Of a stretch of 22,019 bases of DNA, positions 6,422-11,995 are shown piece by piece. Below the pieces are notes generated by a model, which made no database searches, was not told the DNA's origin, and saw nothing but the letters and a program-made list of their open reading frames with translations. The translations under genes were made by a program, and so were the position numbers. How positions within the stretch are numbered: the first letter of the stretch is position 1; every line of letters begins with the position of its first letter. Source of the DNA: a virus. The stretch is taken from positions 1-22,019 of IMG/VR virus record IMGVR_UViG_3300025769_013847. The stretch is one strand, 5' to 3'.

Positions 6422-6898
6422 TTACCAAGGGACGTCATCTTCTTCCGGTTTCTCACTTGCTGGGCTTGCTGAGGCTGTTACAGCGCTCGAGGCCTGCTTA
6501 GGCTTGCTTGACGCTGGCCATTGATCCTTTTTCAGGTAATCTTTCACAACGTTCTTGACTCCTTGTGTTCCGTCTTCTCGCGTGTATGGCTTTCGGTCAA
6601 GAACAACATAGCCTTGCACTCCTTGGCAAAACGAAGCGTCAATACTGCCATTCATGTAAGTCTCGCCAAGCCCGGTACCATAGCAGAAGTGTCGAAGCTT
6701 TGCTGCCATTGCCTCCAGCAGCCAATCACGCACGACAGTTGTTGACCCATCGCTAGATGATGCGTAAAGCTTCAACTCAATCATTTCATTGCCTGACTTG
6801 CTCACTTTGTCCTCTGCTGATGTCACTTGAAACGGGTAGGTTCCAGCAGGGAAAACATTAAACCCTAATTCTTCTTCTTTTTTTGGTGTGAACTGCAT
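6422..6898 (-). CDS. SSB-like ssDNA-binding protein (DUF669 type)
   Basis: The start is ATG 6898, two bases after the ATPase stop, with AAGGA about eight bases upstream; the open frame further upstream is a shadow of the ATPase gene. The 158-residue product begins MQFTPKKEEELGFNVFPAGT, typical of the DUF669 group of phage single-strand binding proteins, and has an OB-fold-like beta-rich body (MIELKLYASSSDGSTTVVRD). A Ser/Ala/Lys-rich linker leads to the acidic tip EEDDVPW, which resembles the DDDIPF tip of bacterial SSB used to recruit partners. It should coat single strands and work with the neighbouring RecA-like ATPase in strand annealing. Family naming is from memory of the sequence style. 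Confidence 0.78.
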   Translation of the reverse strand: MQFTPKKEEELGFNVFPAGTYPFQVTSAEDKVSKSGNEMIELKLYASSSDGSTTVVRDWLLEAMAAKLRHFCYGTGLGETYMNGSIDASFCQGVQGYVVLDRKPYTREDGTQGVKNVVKDYLKKDQWPASSKPKQASSAVTASASPASEKPEEDDVPW

Positions 6899-6899
6899 A

Positions 6900-7751
6900 T
6901 CAGTGTCCTTGTAAGTGCTTGATGATTTTCTCGACCTTCTCTTCCGATGCGTCTTGGAATGATTCCACCCCAAGCTTCTTAAGCCATCCCGCTTGCTTGT
7001 CTTCGGTAATCGAGAGTCGCTCAATAAGCGAATTGAGAACACCCAGTTGTTGCGCGGTGGCGTAATTGTAGGCAGAGACATTCGCCTCAAGCCTTCCCTT
7101 GCCAAACCTCTCGGCAAACTCTTCGTAACACCAGGGGAACCCTTCCCCAACGACAAAGCCTTCCTCTCGGCTTTTGATTGGGATTGCAAGTCTCTGCGGT
7201 CCCGTGTGTGTGATCTGCAAGGCAAGGTTGAGTTCGTAGTCTGTTTTGTCCCAGCCGTCAGCACCCCATCCTACTTGTTCGCCATTGGACCACTTAGCGG
7301 CCTGGTGGTGAATCAAGATAGTGTTCATGTCGAGCCTGTCACAAGCTGAAATCAGCGAGCGCATGAACGCAACAGGAGGTTTCTTGGACGCTCCGAATGC
7401 GTCTTTGTCCCCTAGCCTCTCTTGCTCTGCTGTAAGTATCGAGCCCCACAACTTAGAGACCGAATCTATCACAAGGGTTTTATAATCGTGACCCCCAAGT
7501 GAAAGCTCTCTAATCTCATTCAATACTTCTTTGGGTGCGTTCGCTCCTTCATCTGGTCCGAAGTACATGCCGCCATGCTCCTCTAGCCGCTTCATGTAGG
7601 CCGGAAGCTGGTTGCCTGGTTCTGTGCAAATGTAATAGACGCCAGGAAACCCCATTGCTCCCCAAGTTTTCCCGACACCCGGAGCCCCAAAAATTGAAAT
7701 CTTTGCTCTCGATTGTTTGGCCGCTGTTGGCTTAATTGCTTTTAATGGCAT
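6900..7751 (-). CDS. RecA-like ATPase, Sak4-type recombination protein
   Basis: The 283-residue protein has a Walker A motif at 22-29 (GAPGVGKT), a Walker B strand near 92-97 (KTLVIDS), and a conserved polar segment (NTILIHHQ) near residue 145, the minimal RecA-core layout of Sak4-like phage proteins. These ATPases support single-strand annealing together with a phage SSB, here encoded immediately downstream. The C-terminal 70 residues are helical (NSLIERLSITEDKQAGWLKK) and may contact DNA or SSB. The ATG at 7751 has AAAGGA about seven bases upstream. Confidence 0.85.
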   Translation of the reverse strand: MPLKAIKPTAAKQSRAKISIFGAPGVGKTWGAMGFPGVYYICTEPGNQLPAYMKRLEEHGGMYFGPDEGANAPKEVLNEIRELSLGGHDYKTLVIDSVSKLWGSILTAEQERLGDKDAFGASKKPPVAFMRSLISACDRLDMNTILIHHQAAKWSNGEQVGWGADGWDKTDYELNLALQITHTGPQRLAIPIKSREEGFVVGEGFPWCYEEFAERFGKGRLEANVSAYNYATAQQLGVLNSLIERLSITEDKQAGWLKKLGVESFQDASEEKVEKIIKHLQGH

Positions 7752-7775
7752 AATTTTTCCTTTGTTCTGTTATTC

Positions 7776-8234
7776 CTACACGTCTCCGAAGCACTTGCCG
7801 AAATATTGGCGAAACCAAACAAGCTTGTATTCTTCATCCTCAAGCTCTTTCCGTTTCTTCTCGATGCTTTTCTCAAGGTTCTTCTCAGCACTTGCTCGAA
7901 TCTCCCCTAACCCTTCGATGTCAATTTCTTCAGTTTTAACTATCTCAGCGTCATCAGTCTTGTTATTGATCGATTTGAATTTGATGTTTGTTCCCGAGTA
8001 ATCAGACTCAATATAGCAAACTGTGACCGTTGGCAGCTCACTGAACTTGTCGAAGTGGGAAATAATCCCGTTGTGAGCTTTGTAGTTGCTATACTCTTTT
8101 ACAAGTATACGAACATGGTCGCCAACCTTCAAAGCCTCATCGCTTTGACTGGATGACTTGATTCGAACGCCTTTAATTTCAACGCTACCACTCTCTAGCG
8201 TTCCTTCCATTTGTATCTTTGTCTCTATGCTCAT
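7776..8234 (-). CDS. Hypothetical protein, beta-barrel plus coiled coil
   Basis: In this 152-residue protein, residues about 34-85 (LKVGDHVRILVKEY, then AHNGIISHFDKFSE) look like an SH3/KOW-type barrel. Residues about 105-140 are a charged coiled coil (RASAEKNLEKSIEKKRKELE). It starts in an ATGA overlap with the upstream gene, with GAGGA just before. No enzymatic motif is visible. The tandem of barrel and coiled coil suggests an oligomeric binding protein, which is inference. Confidence 0.65.
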   Translation of the reverse strand: MSIETKIQMEGTLESGSVEIKGVRIKSSSQSDEALKVGDHVRILVKEYSNYKAHNGIISHFDKFSELPTVTVCYIESDYSGTNIKFKSINNKTDDAEIVKTEEIDIEGLGEIRASAEKNLEKSIEKKRKELEDEEYKLVWFRQYFGKCFGDV

Positions 8235-8452
8235 TGTTTTTCCTCTAGTTGAATTCGTAATTGTCTCTTGTCCTCTAGCAACTTGGCGTTCAAGTCGCTG
8301 TATTCCTCAATCGTCTGTTCAAGCCTCAAGATTTCCCGCCTTAGTGCTTGCTTGTCTGCTTCATGGGCGTCCTCATCATCCATGATAACCCGCTGGTCAA
8401 TCGCTTGCTCCTCGCTAAAAGACAAGGGCTTAAATCTATCCAGTCGTGCCAT
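8231..8452 (-). CDS. Small coiled-coil protein
   Basis: This is a 73-residue protein with a Met-Asp-rich middle (VIMDDEDAHEAD) and a clear coiled coil at about residues 35-72 (REILRLEQTIEEYSDLNAKL). It starts in a TAATG one-base overlap with the upstream gene and ends in an ATGA overlap with the next, so it is part of the coupled early operon. The function is unknown. Confidence 0.65.
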   Translation of the reverse strand: MARLDRFKPLSFSEEQAIDQRVIMDDEDAHEADKQALRREILRLEQTIEEYSDLNAKLLEDKRQLRIQLEEKQ

Positions 8453-8859
8453 TAGTCCTCTTTCGCTTCCTTCTCAAACTGCATTTGAATTTGGAAGTCT
8501 TGAGGGTTCATCGGAACAGTATCGACTCGTTCAAGCGTCTCTTCATCGTAGAAGTATTTCACTTTTCCTGGAGGGTTGAGAACAACCGCAAATTGCTTAA
8601 CCCTCATCTCACCGCCCTTACGAACCATTGCTGCAAGTGCGTTCTGATCTGCAATCAAGTTCTCAAGCTCCGCTTTCATAGTGGCTTTCATCTGTTTGAA
8701 CTTTTCCTCGTGATCTTGAGTCTGCCGCATTGCCTCAGCTAGCTCATCGCTGTTTGCAACTCTTTCCTCATCCGTGAATCGGTGTTCAACTTGAATATCC
8801 TCCCTGAGTAGTGGTTGGGGGACAATGTATAGGTCTTCGAGTTTCTTTGCTTTTGTCAT
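8452..8859 (-). CDS. Hypothetical early phage protein
   Basis: The 135-residue protein has a helical middle at about residues 38-80 (DELAEAMRQTQDHEEKFKQM) and a C-terminal beta segment (RVKQFAVVLNPPGKVKYFYD) followed by LERVDTVPMNPQDFQIQM. That C-terminal layout recurs in small phage early proteins, but I cannot name a family. No SD is visible before the ATG at 8859, so translation may rely on the short gap after the Gly-rich ORF. Confidence 0.65.
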   Translation of the reverse strand: MTKAKKLEDLYIVPQPLLREDIQVEHRFTDEERVANSDELAEAMRQTQDHEEKFKQMKATMKAELENLIADQNALAAMVRKGGEMRVKQFAVVLNPPGKVKYFYDEETLERVDTVPMNPQDFQIQMQFEKEAKED

Positions 8860-8883
8860 GATGTTTGTTTTTAGGTTGTTTAT

Positions 8884-9090
8884 TTATTCGCCATAGCCAG
8901 AGCCAGAGCCATCTCCAGAGCCAGAGCCATTGCCATCGCCATAGCCATCGCCATCGCCATAGCCATCGCCATCGCCAGAGCCATCTCCACAGCCAGAGCC
9001 ATAGCCATATCCAGAGCCATAGCCATAGCCAGAGCCAGAGCCATAGCCAGAGCCATCGCCATAGCCAGAGCCATCAATTATCTCGTCCAC
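8884..9090 (-). CDS. Gly-X dipeptide-repeat protein
   Basis: The 68-residue product starts at GTG 9090 (AAGG about seven bases upstream) and overlaps the end of the DUF6948-like gene by 13 bp. After a short DEIID lead, residues 7 to 67 alternate Gly with Ser, Tyr or Asp (GSGYGDGSGYGSGSGYGYGS and on). The DNA is a degenerate 6-bp tandem repeat, so two other frames are also open (Ala-Met and His-Ser/Arg repeats). The Gly-X frame is preferred for its placement in the operon, its SD and its natural stop. A flexible, tyrosine-bearing linker-like protein is expected; the function is unknown. It could also be non-coding repeat DNA. Confidence 0.55.
   Translation of the reverse strand: MDEIIDGSGYGDGSGYGSGSGYGYGSGYGYGSGCGDGSGDGDGYGDGDGYGDGNGSGSGDGSGSGYGE
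8888..9074. repeat. Degenerate 6-bp tandem repeat
   Basis: About 30 units of a CCATAG/CCAGAG/CCATCG-type hexamer run in register without a break. On the minus strand they read GGCTAT, GGCTCT, GGCGAT, i.e. Gly followed by Tyr, Ser or Asp. The strict hexamer phase means copy number can change by slippage without shifting the frame. Confidence 0.85.
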
Positions 9091-9467
9091 AAAGGCACCT
9101 TGCTTAAAGATTCTTGAGCCTTGCTAGTCATCGGGATGACCTCAATTGCTACAAGCTCAATTTCGTTGACAGCACAGGGAATCCTACAAGAATCCGGCTT
9201 GCTGGTGCCCTCCATTGCGAGCTGACTTAGCGATGCCGCCCCAGCCCATGCATGGACCCTTCTCGCTTGCCTCAAGGTCACTTCAATTCCCGCCAGTGTG
9301 CTTTCGCGCTTTGCTAGGTAGCCGTAGTGTACGCCTGCTGAGTAAGTGCGAATCATCACGAGATCGAGGCCGTCAACTTTACTTGCCATCTCGTCTCCCT
9401 CTGGAACGTAGGTGACTCCCTCTATTTCAATTTTATCAACTTTCATTTTATTCGTTTTTGCGTTCAT
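9078..9467 (-). CDS. DUF6948-like phage protein
   Basis: The 129-residue protein carries the string VMIRTYSAGVHYGYLAKRES, then LRQARRVHAWAGAASLSQLA and a C-terminal IELVAIEVIPMTSKAQESLS. This order of motifs matches what I remember as the DUF6948 family, common in the early regions of phages of many hosts. The fold is probably a small beta-rich domain; no activity is known. The start may be at 9467 or at the internal ATG 9446; the conserved part begins well after both. The stop overlaps the start of the Gly-X repeat gene. Confidence 0.8.
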   Translation of the reverse strand: MNAKTNKMKVDKIEIEGVTYVPEGDEMASKVDGLDLVMIRTYSAGVHYGYLAKRESTLAGIEVTLRQARRVHAWAGAASLSQLAMEGTSKPDSCRIPCAVNEIELVAIEVIPMTSKAQESLSKVPLWTR

Positions 9468-9484
9468 CGTTTTTGTTTTCAGGT

Positions 9485-9574
9485 TTAGAAGTAGCTTAGA
9501 ATCGTTGAGATGATTAGAAGCATAAGTGAGGCCCAGAATAGGCAGTTTTGAAAAGTATCCGACTTTCTACTCAT
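9485..9574 (-). CDS. 29-residue membrane peptide
   Basis: A 30-codon ORF lies in the gap between the excisionase-like gene and the DUF6948-like gene. Its ATG overlaps the upstream stop as ATGA, consistent with the operon pattern. The peptide has a polar N terminus (MSRKSDTFQN) and one hydrophobic segment from about residue 11 to 29 (CLFWASLMLLIISTILSYF), so it is probably a membrane peptide. Its length leaves real doubt, but position, overlap and hydrophobicity agree. Confidence 0.5.
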   Translation of the reverse strand: MSRKSDTFQNCLFWASLMLLIISTILSYF

Positions 9575-9771
9575 AGACTTGTGATTTTTTGAGGGTTGAT
9601 TGTTTTTGACTTGAGAACTTCGTTTACGTCGAATCTAACAATCTGCTTGTTGATTCGGATGAATGGAATTTTTCGTTGAGAAACCCATTCCGTTATTGTC
9701 CTCTCCGATACTTGCAGAATCTCTGCAAGCTGCTTTCTCTTCACGATTCGAGCGCCTTCAAGAAAACTCAT
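9571..9771 (-). CDS. Excisionase-family HTH protein
   Basis: The 66-residue protein is a compact winged/MerR-like HTH of the excisionase (HTH_17) type: RKQLAEILQVSERTITEWVS at about residues 12-31, then RKIPFIRINKQIVRFDVNEVL, where the family's strand-wing and arginine pattern is clear. Members direct excision by binding attP arms, or act as repressors. It starts in an ATGA overlap with the ribbon-helix-helix gene upstream and is separated from the integrase by about 0.8 kb. A role as Xis for the integrase is likely but not proven; a regulatory role is the alternative. Confidence 0.8.
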   Translation of the reverse strand: MSFLEGARIVKRKQLAEILQVSERTITEWVSQRKIPFIRINKQIVRFDVNEVLKSKTINPQKITSL

Positions 9772-9926
9772 TTCAAGCCCTCCTGAATGAATTGCCGAAT
9801 CACCGTGCTAACAGAGGAGTGCCCTTGCTTCTTGGCTAGTCCTAGTAGCTTTTTCCTCCATGCGCTAGGAGCCTTGAATGTGTAGGCGGCTAGCGTTGTT
9901 GGTTTTGTCGTTCTTCTGGTGGTCAC
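9768..9926 (-). CDS. Ribbon-helix-helix DNA-binding protein (GTG start)
   Basis: A 52-residue ORF reads from GTG 9926 to a TGA that overlaps the next ATG (ATGA). Its C-terminal 38 residues (AYTFKAPSAWRKKLLGLAKK then QGHSSVSTVIRQFIQEGL) have the CopG/Arc pattern: a short basic strand followed by two amphipathic helices with a polar turn. The N-terminal tail is basic and Thr-rich. An in-frame TGA lies just upstream of the GTG, so no longer form is possible; GAGG ends only one base from the GTG, an unusual spacing. One operator-like palindrome (9918-9929) overlaps its start codon. It is probably an auto-regulating repressor or anti-repressor. Confidence 0.68.
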   Translation of the reverse strand: MTTRRTTKPTTLAAYTFKAPSAWRKKLLGLAKKQGHSSVSTVIRQFIQEGLK

Positions 9927-9929
9927 ACC
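9918..9929. promoter_or_regulatory. Operator-like palindrome, one-base variant
   Basis: GGTGGTCACACC differs at one base from GGTGTTCACACC and lies 25 bp from the perfect copy, centre to centre. It overlaps the GTG start of the leftward ribbon-helix-helix gene, so binding here could block its translation start or promoter. Confidence 0.6.
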
Positions 9930-9942
9930 TCAACAGGTAATC

Positions 9943-9954
9943 GGTGTTCACACC
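9943..9954. promoter_or_regulatory. Operator-like palindrome GGTGTTCACACC (intergenic copy)
   Basis: This is an inverted repeat GGTGT-TC-ACACC with perfect 5-bp arms. It sits in the divergent region between two ribbon-helix-helix genes. A weak -35-like TTGCGC (minus strand, 9962-9957) would place this site in the spacer of a leftward promoter. Identical copies occur at 5865-5876 and, on the other strand, 4004-4015. Confidence 0.7.
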
Positions 9955-9969
9955 CAGCGCAAGAACTTT

Positions 9970-10005
9970 TATTACTTTTTAATAAAAAATATTACTTTTT
10001 GTAAT
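9970..10005. promoter_or_regulatory. AT-rich divergent promoter region with direct and inverted repeats
   Basis: TATTACTTTTT occurs at 9970-9980 and 9990-10000, exactly 20 bp apart, and the second copy is part of a perfect inverted repeat ATTAC-TTTTT-GTAAT (9991-10005). The tract is almost pure A/T and sits between the leftward and rightward regulator genes, so it probably holds one or both promoters plus a second class of regulator site. Individual -10/-35 boxes cannot be assigned reliably. Confidence 0.55.
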
Positions 10006-10073
10006 TCTTGAATCTGGTCGATTTGTGGTCTAGTGAGGAGGTGGACAACATTGGAGTTGTCACGACTAAGAGA

Positions 10074-10319
10074 ATGCCGAACCAAAGAAATCCAGAAAAA
10101 ACACAAGTAAACGTATGGCTCCCTGACCACCTCAGTGACAAGCTGGAGGAGTTCCGTAGAGAGAAAGGACTCAGCAAAGCTGAAGCTCTAGCGCTTTTAA
10201 TAGGGCAGTCTCTTCCTGGCGTAGATCAAGCTGAAGTGGATCGAGTGATGGGGTGGAATTCTGAGAAGAAAGACTCGCTAAAGAAGCCAAAGAAGGCACC
10301 CAAGAAGAAGGAACAGTGA
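10074..10319 (+). CDS. Ribbon-helix-helix regulator with Lys-rich tail
   Basis: From ATG 10074 the product is 81 residues. Residues about 10-16 (TQVNVWL) give the DNA-contact strand, followed by two helices (PDHLSDKLEEFRREKG and LSKAEALALLIGQSL), the CopG/Arc/MetJ pattern. The C-terminal 15 residues are almost all Lys and Pro (LKKPKKAPKKKEQ), an added non-specific DNA clamp or degradation handle. The start is uncertain: the frame is open back to TTG 10008, with a perfect AGGAGG at 10036-10041 that is eight bases before an in-frame ATT (10050) and directly abuts a GTG (10041). It is transcribed divergently from the other ribbon-helix-helix gene and convergently with the integrase, so it is a candidate lysogeny repressor. 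Confidence 0.75.
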   Translation: MPNQRNPEKTQVNVWLPDHLSDKLEEFRREKGLSKAEALALLIGQSLPGVDQAEVDRVMGWNSEKKDSLKKPKKAPKKKEQ

Positions 10320-10334
10320 TCGTAGCGTGGTTGT

Positions 10335-10364
10335 TTGTAGATGATTGTTGCATGCGCCTATACT
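10335..10364 (+). promoter_or_regulatory. Possible sigma-70-type promoter
   Basis: TTGTAG at 10335-10340 and TATACT at 10359-10364 are separated by 18 bases. This would be downstream of the rightward regulator and upstream of the 45-residue membrane ORF. It is a pattern match only. Confidence 0.25.
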
Positions 10365-10459
10365 ACAGGCACCCTAGGACATTAACAGACCAAGCATATA
10401 ACTTTTATTGGTATTTATAAGTGCCAATTTGCGAGCCGCGAATATACCATTTCAACCCT

Positions 10460-10597
10460 ATGACCACATTCTACCTATTTTTGTATATCGCTGGCTTCGC
10501 TTTTTCTTGCATCTGGCTTGCTTATCCGATAGTTGCAATGAACAGGCTCAAGAGCATTGACGAAAGCCTGAAACGCATCACTGGCGCGGAGAAATAG
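10460..10597 (+). CDS. 45-residue membrane peptide
   Basis: A plus-strand ORF begins MTTFYLFLYIAGFAFSCIWL, has one strong hydrophobic span (about residues 4-26) and a charged amphipathic tail (NRLKSIDESLKRITGAEK). Its end overlaps the 3' end of the convergent integrase gene by 20 bp. No SD is visible. The sharp division into membrane span and amphipathic helix argues for a real product, perhaps a lysogeny-expressed membrane peptide such as a superinfection-exclusion factor, but that role is only a guess. Confidence 0.4.
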   Translation: MTTFYLFLYIAGFAFSCIWLAYPIVAMNRLKSIDESLKRITGAEK

Positions 10598-11666
10598 CCA
10601 GCCAGCTTTCAGTATCCTCCTTGCTTACTAGCTCTCTGTAGACCCCTAGGAACACACTCGCAGAATGCCCTAGTTGCTCCGTTGCTTTCTCAATCCCATA
10701 CACGTTGTAGAAGTGGGAGGCCGCTGTTTTTCTCAGAGCATCATGAGGCCAGTTTTCAATCTCAGCGCTCTTTCTTAGAGCGTTGAATCTTCGCTTAAAG
10801 TTTGTAACCGGAACCCCATTGCCGGCCTTGATGCATTCCAGAGCTGGTTTTGTAAGGGTTACAATTCGACGGTTTCTAACTTTCGCCTTCTCGGCCTTCA
10901 GGAACACAAGCCCTCTCTTAATGTCGATTTCGCCCTCAGTGATCCTTAGGGCCTCCTCTGGTCTAATGCCACAAAACAAGGCCAGACCTAGATAGGTAAG
11001 CATCCCAAGGTCATCTACTGCTGCCACATCGACAAGCCTTTGACACTCCTCAACCGATAGGATCTGAGGGTCAACATGGGGCACCCTAACGCGCTCAACT
11101 CGCTGTGCTGGATTCTCGGCCAGATATCCCACTCGAACACAGTACGAAAAGAATGACGACAGCCGGTTGAGATGGGTTTGGCGAGTTGAAGGCGCTCCTT
11201 TTTTCGTGCTCAAATACTCTGAGACAAGCTTGTGATTGAGCTGGCTGATGTCCATCCCCTCCCGGTCCAGCACGAAAAGGCGAAGGCAAACACGCAACTG
11301 ATCAAGGTAAAGAGCCGAAAACCCTGCCGCCTTCTTGGCCTCTAAAAACTCATCTCGAGCATCCCCAAGCGTTCGGCCAGTCTTGGCGGCATGATGCTCT
11401 TTGAAAAAGGTCCAAACTTCGTCCAGAGAGACGTTTCGCTTGCTCATCTCTAAAAGCACCGTTGAGACCTTGGCTCGCTTTGATGGGGCCAATTGAGCCC
11501 ATACCCGCCCCGCTTCGTCCTTTTCCTCCTTGAAGAGCCGAAGAGCCGCTATTGCCTGCCCCTTGGTCTTGTAATACTTGCGCCGACGCTTGCCACCTAT
11601 CCTTCCAAAGTCTGCTTCCCAGCGAATCAGGGAGCCGTTAATGGTTACTTGAGTAGGCTTTGGCAT
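10578..11666 (-). CDS. int: Tyrosine-type phage integrase
   Basis: From ATG 11666 the product is 362 residues. The N-terminal part (TQVTINGSLIRWEADFGRIG) is an arm-binding-like beta region, residues about 100-190 a SAM-like core-binding domain (LGDARDEFLEAKKAAGFSAL), and the C-terminal half the catalytic domain with Arg235 (CGIRPEEA), HxxR at 308-312 (HDALR), His334 (LGHS) and the nucleophile Tyr343 (VYREL). It should recombine the attP beside it with a tRNA-Val gene. The frame is open to 11711, but those codons are the attP arm repeat (reading WSINGQ), so the internal ATG with an AGG eight bases upstream is preferred. It is transcribed leftward, convergent with the rightward regulator. Confidence 0.93.
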   Translation of the reverse strand: MPKPTQVTINGSLIRWEADFGRIGGKRRRKYYKTKGQAIAALRLFKEEKDEAGRVWAQLAPSKRAKVSTVLLEMSKRNVSLDEVWTFFKEHHAAKTGRTLGDARDEFLEAKKAAGFSALYLDQLRVCLRLFVLDREGMDISQLNHKLVSEYLSTKKGAPSTRQTHLNRLSSFFSYCVRVGYLAENPAQRVERVRVPHVDPQILSVEECQRLVDVAAVDDLGMLTYLGLALFCGIRPEEALRITEGEIDIKRGLVFLKAEKAKVRNRRIVTLTKPALECIKAGNGVPVTNFKRRFNALRKSAEIENWPHDALRKTAASHFYNVYGIEKATEQLGHSASVFLGVYRELVSKEDTESWLAISPRQ

Positions 11667-11680
11667 AATTGGCCTGAGAA

Positions 11681-11699
11681 ATTGACCATTTATTGACCA
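11681..11699. repeat. attP arm repeat, copy 1 (integrase side)
   Basis: ATTGACCATTTATTGACCA, itself two ATTGACCA units 11 bp apart. It is found just upstream of the preferred integrase start and is matched by two copies on the other side of the tRNA core, so it is a probable integrase arm-binding site. Confidence 0.7.
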
Positions 11700-11851
11700 C
11701 ATTGCGACCATTTTCTTGCTACCTAGCCGCTACCTCTCTCTAGCAAATGTAAGCAAGGGCAAATCGGAACACCCGCATAAGCAAAGGCGAAAGTCATTAA
11801 AGACCCGTAAATAAAGGCCATCGTCGACCTGTCCTGAAAAGAGACTAGGGC

Positions 11852-11899
11852 ACCTTGACACGGTAGGGGTCGGAGGTTCGAACCCTCCACCGCGCACCA
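11852..11899 (+). other. attP core: 3' part of tRNA-Val(GAC)
   Basis: The stretch reproduces the 3' half of a tRNA. It runs from the anticodon stem through the loop with anticodon GAC (11857-11859), the 3' anticodon stem, a five-base variable loop and the T arm (GGAGG, TTCGAAC, CCTCC at 11872-11888). The 3' acceptor strand follows (ACCGCGC, 11889-11895), then A and CCA (11896-11899). No matching 5' acceptor strand or D arm is present upstream, and base pairing stops after three pairs of the anticodon stem, so this is not a tRNA gene. Such a fragment next to an integrase gene is the standard attP core that rebuilds the target tRNA after insertion. Confidence 0.85.
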
Positions 11900-11968
11900 T
11901 TTTAACCCCATCTAAGCCAACGACTTAAATGCTTAGGCTGCCTGCCACACTCCGACCCCCTCTTAAGC

Positions 11969-11995
11969 CTATTGACCATTTATTGACCAAATTTG
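11969..11995. repeat. attP arm repeat, copy 2
   Basis: Contains the 19-bp arm repeat (11971-11989), and the identity with copy 3 extends to 27 bp. It lies about 70 bp beyond the tRNA core on the structural-gene side. Confidence 0.7.

Noticed and set aside
6899-7264. Upstream extension of the SSB-like frame
   Set aside because: It runs through the ATPase gene in another frame and has Ser/Arg-rich shadow composition; the SD-supported ATG at 6898 is used instead.
8865-9107. His/Ser/Arg-repeat frame (plus) and Ala-Met-repeat frame (minus) over the hexamer repeat
   Set aside because: These are by-products of the 6-bp repeat in other frames; neither has operon placement or a good SD.
11824-11899. 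A complete tRNA-Val gene
   Set aside because: No GCGCGGT-type 5' acceptor strand or D arm upstream, and the anticodon stem pairs for only three bases; only the 3' half is present.
11723-11911. 62-codon minus-strand frame across the attP core
   Set aside because: It is the antisense of the tRNA fragment (its EGSNLRPLPCQG string is typical of tRNA-derived false ORFs) and has no SD.
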